A stretch of 64,000 bases of DNA from Streptomyces cucumeris (lineage in GTDB: Bacteria; Actinomycetota; Actinomycetes; Streptomycetales; Streptomycetaceae): the NCBI RefSeq assembly GCF_024295805.1, contig NZ_JANCLX010000001.1, positions 297,901 to 361,900 on the forward strand, in the 5' to 3' direction. Shown here in pieces: positions 25,696 to 36,939 of the stretch. A program made the translations under genes and the position numbers. Under the pieces are notes generated by a model that saw only the letters and a list, made by a program, of their open reading frames with translations, had not been told where the DNA came from and did no database searches. The stretch's first letter is position 1. Each line of letters begins with the position of its first letter.

Positions 25696-26661
25696 ATGAG
25701 TCTGCGGCAGATGGAATATCTGGTCACGGTGGTCGAGGAGGACTCCTTCACCGCCGCCGCCGAACTTCTGGGGGTCAGTCAGCCGACACTGTCGCACCAG
25801 GTCAAGGCCCTTGAGACGGAGATCGGCGGCCCCCTGCTCGAACGGCTGTCGCGCGGGGTGCGGCTGACGGCCATGGGCCGCGCCTATCTGCCCCATGCCG
25901 AACGGGCGGTGCGCAGCGCCCGGCAGGCGCGGCGCGCGGCACGGGCCGCCGCCGGGACCGAAGGTGGCGAACTGCACATCGCCACCCTGCACGCCCTCGC
26001 CGTCGGGGTGCTGCCCGAGGTCTTCGCCCACTGGCGGCGTGAACACCCCGGTGTGCGGCTGGTGGTGCGCGAGTACGCCAACGGTGAGGAGCTCGGCGAG
26101 CACATGGAGCGCGGGGTGGCCGACCTCGCCGTCGGCCACCGGCCCGCGGGCTGGCCGGGCCCGGTGGTCACCCTCGGCCGGGAGGAGATCGTGGTGGTCG
26201 TCCCGGATGGGGACCCGCTGGCCGGGCGGGAGTCCATACGGCTGGCCGAGCTGGCCGACCATGACTGGGTGCGCTGTGCGCTGGAGCCGGTGATCGACGG
26301 GCGCCGCGTACTGGACGCGGCCTGCGAGCGGGCCGGGTTCACCCCGCGGGACGGGGTGCACACCGAACACTCCTCGACCGCCGTGCGGATGGCGTCCGCC
26401 GGTTCGGGCATCGTCGTCACCCCCGCGCACGTCGCCGCCGGGCACCGCTGCGCGGTGGTGACCCTCGACCCGCCGTGGTCTCGCGAAGTGGTCGCGTTCT
26501 CGCGCGTGGCCCTGACCGGAGCGGCCGCCGCCTTCGTCGAGCTGCTCGGCCGCACCGCCCGCCTGGGCCGGACGGAGGCGTCCGAGGGTGAGGCGCGAGG
26601 GCAGGCGCCGGTTGAGACCTCGGCCGAGGACGAGGTGGGGTCGGTGCGGACCGTGGCGTAA
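25696..26661 (+). CDS. LysR-family transcriptional regulator
   Basis: 321 aa. The N-terminal helix-turn-helix is MSLRQMEYLVTVVEEDSFTAAAELLGVSQ in pattern, with LSHQVKALETEIGGPLLERL the recognition and linker region; the rest is a periplasmic-binding-like effector domain (LHALAVGVLPEVFAHWRREHP, REEIVVVVPDGDPL, SAGSGIVVTP). ATG at 25696 was preferred because GGGGGAG precedes it and the family starts here; ATG at 25657 would add 13 residues running into the operator. Likely regulates lpd and itself. Confidence 0.9.
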   Translation: MSLRQMEYLVTVVEEDSFTAAAELLGVSQPTLSHQVKALETEIGGPLLERLSRGVRLTAMGRAYLPHAERAVRSARQARRAARAAAGTEGGELHIATLHALAVGVLPEVFAHWRREHPGVRLVVREYANGEELGEHMERGVADLAVGHRPAGWPGPVVTLGREEIVVVVPDGDPLAGRESIRLAELADHDWVRCALEPVIDGRRVLDAACERAGFTPRDGVHTEHSSTAVRMASAGSGIVVTPAHVAAGHRCAVVTLDPPWSREVVAFSRVALTGAAAAFVELLGRTARLGRTEASEGEARGQAPVETSAEDEVGSVRTVA

Positions 26662-26877
26662 GCCCGGGGCGGGCGCGCCGGGTGAAGGATGCGAGCGCCG
26701 GTCGCCGTCGGCCTCGGGGGCCCGGGCCCGATCGGCGGGGCATCAGTCGGCCGTGGGCCCAGTCCGTCTGTCGGCCGGTCGGTCCGGGGCCCAGGGTTCC
26801 GCCGCGCCGACGGCGGCGCTCGACCGGCGTCGTCTCCGTCTGAGTCTCCGCCTGGTGCGTGCCACGCCCCCGCCCGG

Positions 26878-29379
26878 TCACACGCGGATCAGCAGGGCCA
26901 CCGGGAGCCGGGGCAGCAGGTCGGCCAGGTGGCAGGGGCCCTCGATCGTGCGGCCGGTCAGCAGGTCGCGCCACGGGCCGGGTGGCAGGGGGAGCCGGGT
27001 GGTGCCCCAGCCGCCCGCCGTGGCCAGCCGTCGCGACAGCCGGGTGACCACCGTGATCGCCCCAGCAGGTCTGGGCCGGCCGCCGTCCCCGGACCCATCG
27101 CTCACACGACCGGGAGTCCGGGCGAAGGCGACGCAGTGCGCGGCGGCCGGGCCCTCGGCCCGCAGCGGGAGATAGCCGCTGCCCGCGCAGAACCACTCCG
27201 GGTGTTCACGCCGCAGCCGGAGCGCGGCCGAGGTCAGCAGCAGCTTCTCGGTGGACGGACCGTCCGCCTCCCGCCCCGCGTCCAGGGCCACCAGCACCTC
27301 CGGACGCGGAGTGGGCGGGCGGCGGTTGTCCGGGTCGACCAGGGCGCGGTAGCTGTGCTCGGTGCCCATGTAGAGATCGGGGACGCCGGGCATGGTGAGC
27401 TGCACCAGCGCGGCGCCCAGCGCGATGGCCCGGGCCGGGGCGTCCACTTCGGCGCCGAGCTCCGCCCACAGCGGCGCGTCGGGGTCGCCCGGCCCTCGCG
27501 CCGACTCCAGACAGCCCGTCACCGCCTCCTCGTACGCCGCGTCCTGCTCCGTCCACGTGGTACGCAGCCCGGCCTCGCGCACGCCCTTGAGTACCGCCGG
27601 GACCAGCCGGGCGGTGTCTGCCTGGCCGAGGCCGAGTGCGGTCTGCCACACCGCCCAGACCGTCCGTGCGTCGAGAGCCACCGGCCCGGCCGCTCCCGCC
27701 CCCGCTCCCGTCTCCGTCCGTGCGAGCTCCCGCGCCATCAGCCGCCCCCACCACTCCGGGGACTCGGTCAGCGCCGCGATCCGTGCCCGGACGTCCGCGC
27801 TGCGCTTGGTGTCATGCGTGGACAGCACCGTGCCGGTCGCCGGCCAGTCGCGCAGCAGCCGCGCCGCGAAGGCGTGGAACTCCTCGGCCGGGACGGCGGG
27901 GTGCCCGGGGTCGCCCCCGACCTCCGCCGCCGAGAGCAGCGGGGTGTAGCGGTAGAAGGCCGTGTCCTCCACCGACTTGGCGCGCAGCGCCGCCGCGGTC
28001 TGCGCGAAGCGTGCGCAGAAGTCCCGGTGGTGGGGGCCGTCGCCGAGCCTGCCCAGTGCCGCGTCCCGCACGGTGTCCACGGCCCGCGCCTCCTCCGGCA
28101 CCGCGAACGCCGCCCTGGCGCCCCGCGCCGCCTCCTCCAGCAGCGCGGCGTCCCCGTCCGGCGCGGGCGTGCCCACGACCACATACGGGCGGTAGACGGG
28201 CAGCCGGACCAGGAGTTCGCGTACAGCCGTGCGCAGCGTCCAGGGCGCGTGGTCGCGCAGCCGGGGCGAGGCGTCGCAGATCCGCACGGCGGTCCGCACC
28301 AGCCGCTCCACCTCCGCCGCCAGCTCCCGCGTCACCACCTCATCGGCGGCGCGGCGCACGGTCGCGGCCCAATCGCCGCCCTCGTTCGCCCCGGCCGCCG
28401 TGAGGTCCTGGTAGATCATGGTCAGCGCGGCCAGCCCGCCGGGGTCGAGGAAGAGCCCGTCGATGTGGTGCAGCGCGTCATAGCCGGTGGTGCCGGCCAC
28501 CGGCCAGTCCGCGGGCAGCCGTTCGTCCCGGGCGAGGATCTTCTCCACGACGGTCCACCGCCCCGCGCCCCCCGTCGCGTCCCGCACCGCCCGGTCCAGC
28601 CGCCGCAGATAGCCGGCCGGGTCGGCGAGTCCGTCCGGATGGTCCACCCGGAGCCCGTCGACCACCCCGTCCCGCATCAGTTCCAGCAGCTTGGCGTGGG
28701 TCGCCGTGAACACCTCCGGATCCTCCACCCGCACCGCGATCAGCTCGTTGATGGTGAAGAAGCGCCGGTAGTTCAGTTCGGTGCGGGCCAGCCGCCACCA
28801 GCCGAGCCGGTACCACTGGGCGTCCAGCAGTTCGGGCAGCGGCAGCCCCGCGGTACCGGGCCGCAGTGGCACGGTGTGGTCGTGGTAGCGCAGGACCGCC
28901 TCGTCGCCCTCGCCCTCCACCGCCAGCCGTTTGAGCTCCTCGCCGAGCGGACCGCCCAGCACCGGCAGCAGCACCTTGCCGCCGTGCTCCGCCCAGTCGA
29001 TGTCGAACCAGCGTGCGTACGGCGAGGCGGGCCCCTCCCGCAGCACCTCCCACAGCGGCCGGTTGAGCAGCTCGGGCACGGGCGCGGCCATGTGGTTGGG
29101 GACGATGTCCACGATCAGCCCGAGGCCGTGCGCCCGCGCCGTACGGGCCAGCGCCCGCAGACCGTCCTCGCCGCCCAGCTCGGCCCGGACCGCCGAGTGG
29201 TCCACCACGTCATAGCCGTGGGTGGAGCCGGGCCGGGCCTCAAGGACGGGGGAGAGATGCAGATGGGAGACGCCGAGCGAGGCCAGGTACGGCACGGTCC
29301 GCCGCGCCGCCTCGAACGGGAAGCCGGGCTGGAGCTGTAACCGGTAGGTGGCGGTGGGCGCCATGGGGTCAGCCGTCAT
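26878..29379 (-). CDS. treY: Maltooligosyl trehalose synthase
   Basis: 833 aa GH13 enzyme. TYRLQLQPGFPFEAARRTVPYL is the classic TreY start; later GLIVDIVPNHMA, DGLRVDHPDGLADP (nucleophile Asp), VVEKILARDERLP (acid Glu), LSTHDTKRSADVRAR and MPGVPDLYMGTE are present. It converts the reducing-end alpha-1,4 bond of malto-oligosaccharides to alpha-1,1, giving the TreZ substrate. A short variable stretch (GSGDGGRPRPAG) interrupts the C-terminal domain. It lies 115 bp downstream of treX in the same direction, so the two are likely one operon. Confidence 0.95.
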   Translation of the reverse strand: MTADPMAPTATYRLQLQPGFPFEAARRTVPYLASLGVSHLHLSPVLEARPGSTHGYDVVDHSAVRAELGGEDGLRALARTARAHGLGLIVDIVPNHMAAPVPELLNRPLWEVLREGPASPYARWFDIDWAEHGGKVLLPVLGGPLGEELKRLAVEGEGDEAVLRYHDHTVPLRPGTAGLPLPELLDAQWYRLGWWRLARTELNYRRFFTINELIAVRVEDPEVFTATHAKLLELMRDGVVDGLRVDHPDGLADPAGYLRRLDRAVRDATGGAGRWTVVEKILARDERLPADWPVAGTTGYDALHHIDGLFLDPGGLAALTMIYQDLTAAGANEGGDWAATVRRAADEVVTRELAAEVERLVRTAVRICDASPRLRDHAPWTLRTAVRELLVRLPVYRPYVVVGTPAPDGDAALLEEAARGARAAFAVPEEARAVDTVRDAALGRLGDGPHHRDFCARFAQTAAALRAKSVEDTAFYRYTPLLSAAEVGGDPGHPAVPAEEFHAFAARLLRDWPATGTVLSTHDTKRSADVRARIAALTESPEWWGRLMARELARTETGAGAGAAGPVALDARTVWAVWQTALGLGQADTARLVPAVLKGVREAGLRTTWTEQDAAYEEAVTGCLESARGPGDPDAPLWAELGAEVDAPARAIALGAALVQLTMPGVPDLYMGTEHSYRALVDPDNRRPPTPRPEVLVALDAGREADGPSTEKLLLTSAALRLRREHPEWFCAGSGYLPLRAEGPAAAHCVAFARTPGRVSDGSGDGGRPRPAGAITVVTRLSRRLATAGGWGTTRLPLPPGPWRDLLTGRTIEGPCHLADLLPRLPVALLIRV

Positions 29380-29494
29380 AGGAACGTATGTACCCAGACC
29401 GCGGGCGCCATCAGATGCCGCGCACCCATACGGGTGCTCCCGCCGCTCCGCCCGACCGGGCCGCCGTCGCTCCCGCCGTCGCTCCCGCCGCCTC

Positions 29495-31633
<2,139 letters not shown>

Positions 31634-31866
31634 GTGTCGACTCTTCCACTTCTCCTCCGGGGGCCGCGAGCACCCGTGGCACCGGACGGAACCGGATCGG
31701 GAGGGAATCCTTTCCCAACTCATCGGGTCTGACAGCGGTTTCGGCGGAAATTCCTCACATGGCAGGCAACCTACGGCCAGATTGGTTCGTCCTACCGGGT
31801 GACCTTCGCATACGCGATTTACCGCTATGCAGATGGATATGTCGACTGGGGGGATTGGGGGAGGAT
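31634..31866. promoter_or_regulatory. Divergent promoter region of glgX and the split amine oxidase
   Basis: This 233-bp spacer is richer in A+T than its surroundings and must hold both promoters. The imperfect dyad GCATACGCG (31808-31816) / CGCTATGC (31823-31830) lies 37 bp before the amine-oxidase operon start and is a candidate operator. No known binding-site consensus was recognised. Confidence 0.4.
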
Positions 31867-32670
31867 GTGCGCACGATGATCCACCGGCACCTGGGCAAGG
31901 TGGTGGCCGGTGCGGCCGTGGCGGTCACGGCCGGAGCGGCGCTGATCGCGATCACGCTGCCGGGCAGTGCGTCCGGTGATGAGGGACCGGGTGGGGGAGG
32001 GCCGCAGGGTTCGGCGGCCGAGCAGGGCCAGGCGTCGCCGCGGCCCGGAGTGGTGGAGTCCGCGCCCGATGGGGCGAAGAAGGGCACCGGACGGGATCCG
32101 CTGACCGAGGACGAGATGAAGCGTGCCCAGTCGCTCGCGCTCAGCCGCGACTTCCGGGCCGGAAGTGAGAACGTCAAGGGCAAGACGGGCCCCCAGCACC
32201 TCTCGACCGACCTCGCGGAACTGGGGCCGGACGAGGTCGGCAAGGCCGCCCCGCCCCGTCGTGCCGAGGTCACGTACTACGACTACAAGGACGACACGTA
32301 TGTGACCAAGACGGTCGACCTGGGCACCGGCAAGGTCGAGAACACCGACACCCAGCGGGGTGTCCAGCCGCCGCCCAGCCGTGGTGAGGCCGTCGAGGCC
32401 GCCCGGCTGTTGATCGGCGACAAGCTGGGCGCGGGTCTGCGGAAGGACTTCAAGGACGCCACCGGCAGGACGCTGACCGCCCCCGGTCAGCTCACCGTGA
32501 CCGGCTTCGTCTACCGGGGGAGCGGGGACAGCGCGGGACCGGCCTCCGTCCAGGACTGCGGTGAGCACCGCTGCCTGCGGCTGTTCACCCGGGTCGTCAA
32601 CGGCCCGTGGATCGACACCCGTCAGCTGGTGGTCGACCTGAGCGACCGTTCCGTGGCCCGGCTGGACTGA
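31867..32670 (+). CDS. Secreted protein resembling copper amine oxidase N2/N3 domains
   Basis: 267 aa. Signal peptide or anchor at residues 10-34 (VVAGAAVAVTAGAALIAITL). After a low-complexity stretch, DPLTEDEMKRAQSLAL, RRAEVTYYDYKDDTYVTKTV, RGVQPPPSRGEAVEAARLL and LFTRVVNGPWIDTRQLVVDL follow the order and pattern of the N2 and N3 domains of copper amine oxidases (for example the typical 'GVQP' turn and the final domain-exit strand). The catalytic domain itself is absent; it is encoded by the next gene, 54 bp on. GTG at 31867 follows GGGGGAG closely; ATG at 31876 is an alternative. Likely forms a complex with the downstream protein outside the cell. Confidence 0.65.
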   Translation: MRTMIHRHLGKVVAGAAVAVTAGAALIAITLPGSASGDEGPGGGGPQGSAAEQGQASPRPGVVESAPDGAKKGTGRDPLTEDEMKRAQSLALSRDFRAGSENVKGKTGPQHLSTDLAELGPDEVGKAAPPRRAEVTYYDYKDDTYVTKTVDLGTGKVENTDTQRGVQPPPSRGEAVEAARLLIGDKLGAGLRKDFKDATGRTLTAPGQLTVTGFVYRGSGDSAGPASVQDCGEHRCLRLFTRVVNGPWIDTRQLVVDLSDRSVARLD

Positions 32671-32724
32671 GGCGCCCGGACGCTCACCCACGCCCACTCA
32701 CTTGTGAACCAACAGGAGTCCTCC

Positions 32725-34047
32725 ATGCCTGGAAGAAGGCTCGGCCGCGCCCGTCTGAGGGTCGCGGCTGCCGTCGGCGCCACCACGCTGCTCGGCACCG
32801 TGGCGGTCGCCGCGGGCCCCGCCCAAGCGGCCCCCGCGAAGCTCCCCGCCAAGGCCCCCGCCCCCGCCGCGGCCTGCAGCACCCCCTACAAGATCGAGCA
32901 GACGCTGGACGGCGGCACCACCTGGCGGATGTGCTGGCACTACGAGAGCAAGGCCGGGCTCGTGCTCGACGACGTCTCGTACCAGCCCAAGGGCGAATCC
33001 GCCCCGATCAAGGTGCTGACCTCGGCCAAGCTGGGTCAGATCCATGTGCCGTACGACGACGGCAGCAATGAGTACGACGATCTCACCGGCCAGGGCTTCT
33101 CCCAGGGGCTGATGCAGCTGGACCCGGCCGAGTGCCCCGGCGGCACCATCAAGACCGTCCGGGTGCCGGACGCCTGGGACCCCAGCCGGCCGGATGTGAA
33201 GGGTCTGTGCGCCACCACCCGCGCCCGCGGCCACGCCTACCGGATGTCGGGCGAGGGGGACAAGGTCTTCCAGCGGCAGGGCAAGGACCTGCTGCTCTAC
33301 ACCGTCAACCAGGTCGGCTGGTACGAGTACATCACCGAGTGGCGGTTCTCCGGTGACGGCACCATGTCCATGCAGGTCGGCGCCACCGGCACACTCTCCC
33401 CGATGGACTACGACGCCGGGGACGGCCGTGGCTGGCCGATCGGCAAGGGTGCCAAGGACTTCGCCACCAGCCACGCCCACAACGTCTTCTGGCGGCTGAA
33501 CTTCGGTCTCGACGGCTCGCCCAAGAGCAAGATCGAGCAGTACGACTCCAAGACCACCGCCACCTCCGGTCAGATCCCCAAGACCAAGACCACCCGCAAG
33601 CAGGTCACCAAGGAGCTCGCCGGGGACGCCGCGGAGGCGCGCTGGTGGCGCGTGGTGAGCACCGCGGGCAAGAACAAGGACGGCCATCCGCGCAGCTACG
33701 AGATCGTGCCCGGCCACACCACCAAGTACCAGGGCCGCAGCTACACCAAGCACGACGTGTACTTCACCGAGTACAACAAGTGTGAGCAGTTCGCCACCCA
33801 CAACCTCCGCAACTGCGGTCGCGGGGCGGGCAAGTCCGTCGACAAGTGGGTCACCGGCCAGACGCTCAAACACCCGATCGTATGGGTCAACATCGGGTTC
33901 CATCACATCGCCCGTGACGAGGACCAGGAGCCGATGCCGGTCCACTGGCAGGGATTCCAGCTCGCCCCGCGCGATGTCACCGCTATGAATCCGCTCACGC
34001 CTCCTGCACTCTCCGGTCACAACGGCCATACGGAAGAGGCCGGTTGA
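32725..34047 (+). CDS. Secreted copper amine oxidase catalytic-domain protein, variant TPQ motif
   Basis: 440 aa with a signal peptide ending near AQAAPA (residue 37). The remainder resembles the beta-sandwich catalytic domain of copper amine oxidases. VGWYEYITEW places Tyr200 where the TPQ-forming Tyr lies, but Trp199 replaces the family Asn. His250 and His252 (TSHAHNVFWRLNF) and His394 (HHIARDEDQEPMPV) fit the three copper ligands. Asp118 (EYDDLTG), 82 residues before Tyr200, fits the catalytic base. The N-terminal domains are missing here and appear in the preceding gene. AGGAG precedes the ATG. It could oxidise amines or be a non-catalytic derivative. Confidence 0.7.
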   Translation: MPGRRLGRARLRVAAAVGATTLLGTVAVAAGPAQAAPAKLPAKAPAPAAACSTPYKIEQTLDGGTTWRMCWHYESKAGLVLDDVSYQPKGESAPIKVLTSAKLGQIHVPYDDGSNEYDDLTGQGFSQGLMQLDPAECPGGTIKTVRVPDAWDPSRPDVKGLCATTRARGHAYRMSGEGDKVFQRQGKDLLLYTVNQVGWYEYITEWRFSGDGTMSMQVGATGTLSPMDYDAGDGRGWPIGKGAKDFATSHAHNVFWRLNFGLDGSPKSKIEQYDSKTTATSGQIPKTKTTRKQVTKELAGDAAEARWWRVVSTAGKNKDGHPRSYEIVPGHTTKYQGRSYTKHDVYFTEYNKCEQFATHNLRNCGRGAGKSVDKWVTGQTLKHPIVWVNIGFHHIARDEDQEPMPVHWQGFQLAPRDVTAMNPLTPPALSGHNGHTEEAG

Positions 34048-34135
34048 CCGATAGGTCGATCGAGAGTGCTGCACCGCCTCCGCCCGCGCAGTAGTCTGCG
34101 GTGATCGTTGGACGGGGGCGGAAGGCGGTGCACAG

Positions 34136-35389
34136 GTGAGCTCGGGCGGTCTGGAGCTGCCCCCTGGTGACGGAGGTCCCGGGGGTGACGGCTCCACCGA
34201 CGCACCTCCCGGCGCGGTGTCCCTGGTGCGGCCGATGGAGATCGGAGCGGAACTGGACTGGGGCGCCGACGCCTGGGCCGAGGTGCGGACGCGTGCGCGC
34301 CGGGCCGGACGTGCCTACATCTGGCTGAATCTGGTGGAACAGCGACTGCGCGCGGTCGTCGGTGCCGTTCTCCGGCCCATCTATGAACCGGTCCACGGCG
34401 ATGACTGGGTCATCGCCGCGGCCGGGCCCGCCGGACAGGAGTGGGTGCAGCGTGCGGTGGCGGTCCGGGAGGTGTCCCGCCGCAAGGGCTATCTGCTCGA
34501 TCCCGCCGACGACAACGTGCTGAGCTTCCTCACCCTCCCGCAGCTACGGGAGCTGCTGGTCCAGCACTGGCCGTGCTTCGAGCCCTACCTCGACGACCGC
34601 CGTGAGGTCGAACTCGCGCTGGACGAGCTGGAGGTGGCGCGCAACGTCGTCTCCCGCAACCGGGCGCTGTCCGAGACCGTTCTCGCCCAGGCCGAGCGCG
34701 CCTCGGCCCGGCTGCTGGAGATACTCGGCAGCGGCACCGGCACCCCCTCGGCGGACCGGCTGCCCATCGACGCCGTCGAGGACCTGGTCGGCGACCGCTA
34801 CGCCGATGTGGTGGGTGTCCACTCCGACCGGGTGCGGCTCCAGCGCCAGCTGCCCGCCGAGGACCTCTTCGAGGGCGCCCGCCGCCTGGACGCCGTCGGT
34901 ATCGGACTCAACCTCCTGGTCCAGAACTACTCCGGCCGCCGACTGGTGCGGCTGGCCGAGTCCGGCTGCCGGGCGCGGCTGCTCTTCCTCAACCCCGCCA
35001 GCAGCGCGGTCCGCCGCCGGGAGCGCGAACTCGGCCTGAAGAAGGGCGAGCTGAGCCGCTCGGTGGAGATGAACATCCTCCATATGCGGCGGGTCCGGGC
35101 CCGGCTGCGTGATCCCGGTGCCTTCGAGATCCATGTCTTCGACGAGACCCCCCGTTTCACCGCCTATCTGGTGAACGGCGACGGCACCGACGGCCTCGCG
35201 GTGATCCAGAGCTATCTGCGCAAGGCCCGCGGGATGGAGGCCCCGGTGCTGGTGCTGCGCGGCGGCGGCCGCGGCCGCGATGTGGTGCGCGCGGGCCAGG
35301 ATGCGGGGGCCGTGGTCGACGGCGGGCTGTTCGGCACCTACCGGGAGGAATTCGAGAGCGTCTGGGCGGACTCCCGCCCGGTCTCCTGA
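34136..35389 (+). CDS. SAV2148-type HEPN domain protein with PLD-like C-terminus
   Basis: 417 aa. I recognise the actinobacterial SAV2148 family: a helical HEPN-like middle region (RRAGRAYIWLNLVEQRLRAV, residues about 55-85, and the long helix VELALDELEVARNVVSRNRA) and a C-terminal region (NLLVQNYSGRRLVRLAESGC, RARLLFLNPASSAVRRRE) resembling the DUF5919/phospholipase-D-like fold. HEPN domains are often RNases. A divergent histidine or arginine active site was not clearly found. The first 30 residues are acidic and Pro/Gly-rich. It precedes an unknown protein and an exonuclease in the same direction. Confidence 0.75.
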   Translation: MSSGGLELPPGDGGPGGDGSTDAPPGAVSLVRPMEIGAELDWGADAWAEVRTRARRAGRAYIWLNLVEQRLRAVVGAVLRPIYEPVHGDDWVIAAAGPAGQEWVQRAVAVREVSRRKGYLLDPADDNVLSFLTLPQLRELLVQHWPCFEPYLDDRREVELALDELEVARNVVSRNRALSETVLAQAERASARLLEILGSGTGTPSADRLPIDAVEDLVGDRYADVVGVHSDRVRLQRQLPAEDLFEGARRLDAVGIGLNLLVQNYSGRRLVRLAESGCRARLLFLNPASSAVRRRERELGLKKGELSRSVEMNILHMRRVRARLRDPGAFEIHVFDETPRFTAYLVNGDGTDGLAVIQSYLRKARGMEAPVLVLRGGGRGRDVVRAGQDAGAVVDGGLFGTYREEFESVWADSRPVS

Positions 35390-35459
35390 CCCCCCGCCCC
35401 GTCCGCGGGGCCTCCGGCTCCGGGCCGCGAATGTCGTACCCCGTCCGTACGCTCCTGCC

Positions 35460-36131
35460 ATGCCGAACGCGTATACGACCCTGTGGACCAATGACGTCTG
35501 CCGCTACTTGAGGCGGAAGGGCCAGGAAGGGGAGCGCCTGGTGATCCTCTTCGGAGGGCCCCATCTGTCGCTGCCCAGCTTCGTACGCGCCGGGGTGGAG
35601 GAAGGCGACCACATCTATCCGGTGCGTGCCTTCCGCAAACGGCTGTGGGCGCTCGGCCGGATGGAGGTCGGCCGCATCCTCCCCTATGACACGGTCGGTG
35701 AGCGGACCGCCCTGGAGGACTATGTCCGGCTGCTGCGCTGGGACGGCTTGAAGGCCGGGGGCGTCAGCGAGGTCCTCCTCGGCCCGCCGGGTTCCCCGCT
35801 CCGTTTCGACCGCCCGCTGCCGCCGGACCTGTTGACGTCGCTCACCTACACCTCGCGCCGCGGTGAGCGCCGTCTGAAGCACGTGGTCGACGGGGAACTG
35901 CGCCACTCCACCGGTGTGCAGGGCATCTTCCGGCTGGCCCCGGAGTCGGCGGCGGCCATGGAGGCGCTGGTGGCCATGGAGACGTCGGCGGCCATGGAGG
36001 CCTCGGTGCCGGACCGGCCGTCCCCGGACGGTGTTGTCAGTGGCCCGTGCGAAGGTGAGCGCAGTAAGGGAAAACCGGGGGAAACCGGGGGAATCATGCC
36101 AAGGGAGGGCAGCCATGGGCTGGCACCGTGA
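35460..36131 (+). CDS. Conserved hypothetical protein with repetitive C-terminus
   Basis: 223 aa, family not recognised. The first 165 residues look globular (RLVILFGGPHLSLPSFVRAG, VGRILPYDTVGERTALEDYV, RLKHVVDGELRHSTGVQGIF). The tail has three Met-Glu-Ala/Thr units (AAMEALVAMETSAAMEASV) encoded by near-identical 'ggccatggag' blocks, then a basic, low-complexity end. Its last 17 bases overlap the start of the exonuclease gene. No ribosome-binding site was found near the ATG, so translation may be leaderless. Confidence 0.6.
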   Translation: MPNAYTTLWTNDVCRYLRRKGQEGERLVILFGGPHLSLPSFVRAGVEEGDHIYPVRAFRKRLWALGRMEVGRILPYDTVGERTALEDYVRLLRWDGLKAGGVSEVLLGPPGSPLRFDRPLPPDLLTSLTYTSRRGERRLKHVVDGELRHSTGVQGIFRLAPESAAAMEALVAMETSAAMEASVPDRPSPDGVVSGPCEGERSKGKPGETGGIMPREGSHGLAP

Positions 36132-36837
36132 GCTTCTGATCGGATTCGATCTGGAGACGACGGGCACGGATCCGCGTACCGCGCGGATCGTGACCGCGGC
36201 CGTGATCGAGGTGAAGGGCGGGGAGCCGATCGCACGGCGGGAGTGGCTGGCCGATCCGGGAGTGCCCATACCGGACGGTGCCGTGGCGGTGCACGGGATC
36301 ACCGACGAGCGGGCGAGGGCCGAGGGGCGGCCCGCCGCGGAGGTGGTGGACGAGGTGGCGGACGCGCTGGTCGCCCACTGGCGCCGGGGCGCCCCCGTGG
36401 TGGCGTACAACGCGGCGTTCGATCTCAGCCTGCTGGCCGCCGAGTTGGGGCGGTACGGACTGCGGCCGCTGAGCGAGCGGCTGGACGGCGCCGAGACCGG
36501 GCCGGTCGTCGACCCGTACACGATAGACCGGGCCGTCGACCGGTACCGCAAGGGCAAGCGGACACTGGCGGCGGTCTGCGGGGAGTACGGGGTGGCGCAT
36601 GAGCGGGCCCATGAGGCCGGGGCGGACGCGCTGGCGGCGGTCCTGGTGGCCTGCGCGGTCGCCGAGCGCCACCGTGAGGTGGCCGGGCTCGGACTGTGGG
36701 ACCTGCACCGCAAGCAGGTGGCCTGGTACGCCCACTGGGCCGCCGACTTCCAGTCCTGGCTGCGTCGCAAGGGCACACCGGACGCGGTGGTGGACGGGAG
36801 CTGGCCGCTGCGCGAGGTGGGGGCCGCGGCGGCGTAG
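36115..36837 (+). CDS. DEDDh 3'-5' exonuclease
   Basis: 240 aa. ExoI motif IGFDLETTGTD supplies Asp-Glu, ExoII VVAYNAAFDLSLL the second Asp, and ExoIIIepsilon ERAHEAGADALAA the His-Asp pair, as in the DNA polymerase III epsilon/RNase T group. A C-terminal 45-residue extension (LWDLHRKQVAWYAHWAADFQ) is common in actinobacterial members. AAGGGAGGG precedes the ATG. Probably acts in DNA repair or RNA maturation; the partner is unknown. Confidence 0.88.
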   Translation: MGWHRELLIGFDLETTGTDPRTARIVTAAVIEVKGGEPIARREWLADPGVPIPDGAVAVHGITDERARAEGRPAAEVVDEVADALVAHWRRGAPVVAYNAAFDLSLLAAELGRYGLRPLSERLDGAETGPVVDPYTIDRAVDRYRKGKRTLAAVCGEYGVAHERAHEAGADALAAVLVACAVAERHREVAGLGLWDLHRKQVAWYAHWAADFQSWLRRKGTPDAVVDGSWPLREVGAAAA

Positions 36838-36889
36838 CGCCCTCCGGCCGGACGGGTGCTCCCCGCGCCGATGAGTTTCCCGGCTCCGG

Positions 36890-36923
36890 CCGGTCCGTAC
36901 AGGTAGAGGAAGAAACGGACCGG
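36890..36923. promoter_or_regulatory. Inverted repeat before the TIGR03086 gene
   Basis: ccggtccgt (36890-36898) and acggaccgg (36915-36923) form a perfect 9-bp dyad with a 16-nt spacer, ending 16 bp before the GTG start and just before the ribosome-binding site. It may be an operator or a 5' untranslated hairpin. Confidence 0.4.
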
Positions 36924-36939
36924 AACGAGGAGGACCCCT

